DNA of 64,000 bases from Limnephilus marmoratus (Eukaryota > Arthropoda > Insecta > Trichoptera > Limnephilidae), in contig OU862910.1 in assembly GCA_917880885.1 (NCBI GenBank), positions 11,296,710 to 11,360,709 of the forward strand. Direction: 5' to 3'. Below are positions 23,901 through 29,900 of the stretch, one piece after another. Every line of letters begins with the position of its first letter. Within the stretch, counting starts at the first letter, position 1. The position numbers were made by a program, and so were the translations under genes. A model generated the notes under the pieces. It searched no databases and was not told where the DNA came from. It worked only from the letters and a program-made list of their open reading frames with translations.

Positions 23901-26900
23901 GTTTATGGTCCGTTATTAGATCGAACACCTTGCCATACAGGAACATGTTGAAATGTTCGACTGCCCAAACCAGGGCTAGGGCCTCTTTTTCTGTTTGGCA
24001 GTAACGACGCTCACAACTGCTGAGGGTTTTATTACCAAATGCAATTATTCTCGGCCCGTTCTTATTGATTTGCACCAGCACTGCACCCAGACCAACTGGG
24101 CTTGCATCTGCAATCACCACAGTCTTATCATGTGGATTGTAGTAACCTAAATTTGGTACCTTCATGAGTGCCGCTTTGAGATCATTAAATGCGTTCTTTT
24201 GGGCGTCGCCCCAGTCATCTTGAATGTCCGTGTTTCTTCCCGTTCTTTTCCGTAACAGTTGCTTGAGAGGTTCTGTTACCGTTGCTAAATGGGGTATCCA
24301 TTTTCCCACGTAATTCACTAAGCCCATAAAGCTTTTCAGTTCAGCAATATTCGTCGGGGCTCTGAATCCCTTTATAGCCAAGATATACTTGTCTAGTGGT
24401 TTAACTCCCTGTTCTTTCAAGCGATGTCAAATGCCTTTTTTTTCAACATCAATCCATGCCTTCTCCACTAAATGCCCTCTTACATATTCTGGTAAAGTAA
24501 TTCTAGTAAACACGCCGTTTTTCCGACTTCCAAAACAAATCTAACATTAATTTCATGTTCCGACGCCATTCCTGTCAAACGACCAACAATAGAACAACTA
24601 CGCAAATGACAGCCAAATGAGTGCACTTACCTAGCTTTACATCTCCCTCCTTATTATTGTTTTTTTTTTGTAAAAAATCCTTAGATTACTCACAGTTTAC
24701 CTCGTCGCCACATGTAATGTACGTTATGTTAAGAATAAACCTATCAACACCGATATCGGCTCAGAGCCAGCCTACACGCGTCTTTTTCTCTCGGTCTCCG
24801 CGGTTGGTCGCCCCACTCAGCCAGCCCGACCGCCGCCCAGTGACCCGCGCATGCGCTGCTTGAGACAACAGAGTTCTCCAGCTAGTGTCTATACACTACA
24901 TGCACCATATTTTTCCATTGCATTGTGTAGGGTTAGTATTGCACAATATTTTTTCAATTTTTCATTTTATCAACTCGAAAACATTGAGCAGTTCGTTTAT
25001 TTGCAATATAATTGATCGTTTTATTGTGCAATAAATGATTGTTTGGATTCTACTAGTGTGGCCTATCAAAATTTGGGATTTTTTGTCGGTTGCAAAGGAT
25101 TATACGATGCACATTGGAAATGAAAAATTATCTGTCAATGATCATCTCCTGTCTCTAATTCTAGTAAAAATATGTTCAAAAGCTCAAAACATCACACTTG
25201 TACAGATTCTGGTATTCAAAGTAATTTTTGTGATAGAGATTTTTTCTATTATTATCATTTTTCTTGTAGCTGAACCTCTCGGCGCTTTTGGAAGAGTAGC
25301 TGCCCAATTGCTGCAGGATTCGCAGGAGAGATTAGCGTACCGTGCCCATGTTTGTCTCCGCTCCGATGTCCTCAACTACAAGCCTGCACCCGGGGATCTG
25401 GCTTATCCCGAGAAGCTGCTCATGATGGAGGTTGGTAATGCTTTATAATCCTGATGATTTTGAATAGTAGATATTATTATGGAATCGAAAATACATTTTG
25501 ATACTTTAAATTAATATTCATAAAAAAATAAGTTGAAACTACAACTACATCCAGGAGGCAGATTCCCATTCTTTATCCTTAGCTAAGAAATATACCTTTT
25601 TTTTACATGAGCTCCACACAGGAGGCCCTGAGAAAAGTAATTTCCCTCATGTCATCTTTGGGGATGCTGTGTGGAGGGTTTTTTTAAGGAAAGGAAGGAG
25701 TGGAAGTTCTGGTAAGGAAAAAGGTAAGAGGGGTCGTTAAAAATCTGGGGTTCAGTATGTCCTGGTCATCCGCCTCCAAGACCTAGACAAACCTCACCCC
25801 ATGAACCCGGGTACCCCTGCTAATACCTAACCACAATTTGGGAGGCGGGAATGGATACCATTTATTGGATAACCAACACCTCTGCCATAGTTCACCCCAA
25901 GTGTTTGGTTCACTACATTTAGTGACTTAGCAAAAGTGCCCGGGTTTGTGGGCTGAGGGTTGTCTGGATCTGCCAGCCGGATGACCTGGACATACTGAAC
26001 CCTAGATTTTTAACGACCCCTCTTACCTTTTTCTTTACCAGAACTTCCACTCCTTCCTTTCCTTAAAAATGCTCCACCCGGCATCCCCAAAGATGACATA
26101 CACCCCGAGGGAAATTATTTTTCACAAGGCCTCCTGTGTGGAGCTAACGTAAAAAAAAAACTTCCTCATATTAGCTTGGGCATAAACTAGAGCGAATTAG
26201 ATAGCCACGTATCGATCGCTTCGTGGCTACCTCACTCGCTCTAGTTTATCCAATAAATTATGATTGCTACAATTGTTAATATTTTTAGATAGCTCTAAAC
26301 ATACTATGTACCTATCTATGGATATTGGCAATAAAAATTAATGGAACAACAAAGAACCGTCATCCTCAAAAATTTTTAAATCATAATTATCACATATTTA
26401 TTACCAATTTCAGCAAATCGCAATGTCCATTCATGATCAACAAACTTTGAAGAGATCGGATTCCCACACTTCCATGGCATCCGTCGGCTCTATGACATCC
26501 CAGGAAGTTGCCACCATCAATAATGAAAATCATCGGTACAGACCTGCAGGTGAGAGTGTTTACAAATTTAAACTCCTACAATCAAGAACTTGCAGCAGTG
26601 AAATTAACCCCGTAGGCCTTGACCATATTATGTCAAGTGGTCCAAATATTTCTGAAAATATCCAGAAACTAAAATCTGGTTTTCAAAGGTGATAAAATAT
26701 GCTTCCAAATTTTATAAATGGAAATAAATATATGTATAATTTTTGAAATATAAAAAATTTGCATGCATTCAAAAGTTTTAAAAATGACTCACCTTTTTTG
26801 TCTAACTAAAATTACTGATAACGAAAAAAAAAAAACACATATATTATTAGACAGATGTATTACAAATGTTATTGGCATCTCAGTTTTTTGTCGTTCGATG

Positions 26901-29900
26901 TAAAAATATTTTCATTATTTGTTTTTGGGGTGTTATGCCATGTTGCGCTACCTCCTTCTTTAGCCAACATTTCGGACATCGTTGCAGTGTCCATCATCAG
27001 GGCAGATCCGGTAGATGTGTCTAGATGTGGTAGATGTGTCTAGATGCGGTAGATGATCTGCCGGATCTGCCCTGATGTTGAACGCTGCAACGATGTCCGA
27101 AACGTTGGCTAAAGAAGGAGGTAGCGCAACACGGCATAACACCCCAAAAACAAATAACGAAAATGCTTTTGGCCGTGAAAATCTTAAAACGTATCCAATG
27201 TAAAAATAATTAATAAAAAATTCCCAAAATTTAAAAAGTTTATTTCAAAAAAAGGTCTGCATTTTACTTCTTTTGTGGTTAATTTTTATATTTGGATAAA
27301 AAGCATGGTGTTTTCTCTTTCTAACTTCGTTTATATGATATTTCTCACTATGATAGTAAGGCAGACCAATGGTTTCTGTGAGACCTATATGAGTTGTTCC
27401 GAAAACCGAACAAACTTGGCATTCGGTGCACATGTCCGGCCCATCTTAGTCTTTGGAGCCTTAAATGGGTAGAAAGTTTGATGATATCTATATGTGACCA
27501 ATAATTATTGTGATAGTGAATTTAAAAACAAAAAACTTCCCTTCATAGTAAATCCAAAAATGAGCTGGTGCATACCATCATTGATACGTTTTCTTAAAAT
27601 TTTCAGGTTCTCCAGCTGATTTGCACGGCATGTGGTATCCGGGTGTCCGCAGAACTCTGGCAACATTGTCACGTCTCTATCGATGTCTGGAGAGACCTGT
27701 ATTCCAGGGACTTTCTCAAGAAGCTCTCACGCTTTGTGTTACGAGTGTGGCCAATGCGGCTCACCAAATATCTGCCAACAAAGTAAGCTAAACTTACCAT
27801 ATTTATCCTTCTTATAAAGTGACATTATACTCTTCCTTTAAATACACCTATGTATTTGAATTAAATGATGAATGCAAATCTTGGAAGTGGAAAATAACCG
27901 ACTTCCCAACACGTGAGACCTGAAACTCGGCAGATAGACTCGTTATCGATGACAATGCATTTTATAAACTTTTGGTGGCACTCACGCACACACACACATT
28001 TCTCTGAAATTAGCTACTAGCTGCCCCAACAGATGGCCCTACTAGGTTGTGCCGCTCAATGTATAGGACCATGGCGGAAGGTCAAAACTGTTTCACTACA
28101 TAATAAAAAATAGATTTTTTAAAAACTTAATGATTAAAACCTCAATTTTAATGTATTGTTTAATTAACGAAGACAATATTAGCGAAACTTAATCAAAAAT
28201 CTGAAACAGCAAAATCAGAAAAAGATACGGTCATATCTAGGACTCGAACCAAGGACCTATGACTTGCCGAGTCAGTCCTCTACCAACTGAACTATTGTGT
28301 CCCTGACCAATTCGGTCATATTTAACTGTATCATTCTTCGACCAAGAACTGCAAACATTATCTTCATTTTCTTAACGCATATTTTAATTGGTTGTTATCT
28401 TTATGTATGATGATTGCAAGATTCAACCAGAACTAAATATATCTAAACAGTGCCTTGGATAAATTTATCCACTTTTTATTAATATGAGTAGAGCACTCTA
28501 TTATCTATTGAAGTAGAGCACTCACCCGGCAAGTCATAGGTTCTGGGTTCAAGTCCTACATGTGACCTTATCTTTTTCTGTTTCAGTTTTTCGACTAAGT
28601 TTTGCTAATATTGTCTTCATTAATTAAAAAAAAATAGATGTATAATAGTAAAAAAATACATTGTTTTTACTGGTTGTTTCTTTTTTAATTTTTCAGACTA
28701 ACATCGACGGGGAACTTTTTCAAATTAAACATCTACTTATTCTCAGAGAGCAAATTGCTCCTTTTCAAGTTGACTTTACAGTGAAAGAAACCACTTTGGA
28801 CTTTAGTAAAGTAAAGAATGCAGCGTACGGCCTCATACAGAAAAGGAACCAATTGTTTTCAATGAACAGCAACAATGCACTGTTAGAATTCCTGCTGGAA
28901 GGAACACCCATTGTTAAAGAGCTGCTTTTGGACTCCAGGAAGGAAGTGGACAGACAGCTGAAGACTTCTTGTGAGAAATTCATAAAGCATTCAACGGAGA
29001 TCTTAGCAGCACCACTTCTTACATTCTTAGAAAATGTAAGTTTCAATCAAAATAATAATAATTCATTTTAACCGATTTAAGGTGCTTTTCACCAAACATG
29101 GCTAAAGTAATTTCAAGTAACCTTTCAATTCTGAATGGTGGTCTTACACCAGGGCGATACTAAAAGTATCCTTCACTCTGGAACGTGCTGCAAATATACT
29201 ATGTATATATTATTTTAAAATTAATTAATTGTGAAATAACACAAATTAATCAAATAAAATTTATTTGCACATGCCAAGATTCGATCCCGCGACCTTCGGA
29301 TTGGAGAGCCTTACCCCTCGACTACGGAGGCCATTGGTGACAAAGTGACATTTGTGAAATGTAGCCATTTGTAACCGCCAGTTTATTTATTATTTAATAA
29401 TTTAATTTTATATTTTCAGACCCAAAAGTCCCCCGCAGTGCAGGGAACAACGGTACGAATATCGCCGGAGCAGATAGCAGCAGTGTTGGTGGAGACCCAG
29501 CGTCTTATCAAGAGCAACCTGGCCCCCTTGCAGCGCTCCATGCAGCTGTACCTGGCCAACAAGGAGACCGAGTTTATACTGTTCCGGCCTATAAGGGTAA
29601 TTTGGTTTTGTTACTTCCCCATACCTATTTTTTACATATTTGTAACCCTTCACTTTACCAACCATAAAACAAACATTAGCATTCAAAAGCTTGATCATTA
29701 TAACCAATAATAATAATTGGATAATTTGTAGAGCACCGTTTTTGTGAAAAATTACCTCAATCAACCAGTGACGTTATATATAATATATAGACGTGTGGTA
29801 GAAATTTCAAAGTGGTAAGCCAAATTCAAGGCAATTGTATTGTCTTTGATTTCGTAGTTTTAGTACTCAATTGCCAAGCATTGTGTAAGGTTGTAACCTA

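Larger units (their letters stand above)
22125..24900 (-). mobile_element. internally deleted Ty3/gypsy LTR retrotransposon
   Basis: Two 188-bp LTRs (22125-22312 and 24713-24900) differ at one position seen (gacgaca against gacaaca). They are flanked by the 5-bp duplication TGCAC (22120-22124 and 24901-24905). Inside the 5' LTR on the - strand is 'tggcgacgagg', the probable primer site. A purine tract (aagggaggga) precedes the 3' LTR. Only 2.78 kb long, it keeps a 30-codon Gag-like start (ATG at 24569), then jumps to the end of RT, RNase H and integrase: the rest of gag, protease and most of RT are gone. It is recent but non-autonomous, and lies in COG3 intron 6, antisense. Confidence 0.95.
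21885..25035. repeat. tandem duplication of about 180 bp, second copy split by the gypsy element
   Basis: Copy 1 (about 21885-22065) and copy 2 (about 22072-22124, resuming at 24901-25033) share 'gctcaatgattgaacaaaag', 'catatttttccattgcattg' and 'aactcgaaaacattgagcag'. The gypsy element lies precisely inside copy 2 with a 5-bp duplication, so the tandem duplication is older than the retrotransposon. Confidence 0.85.
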
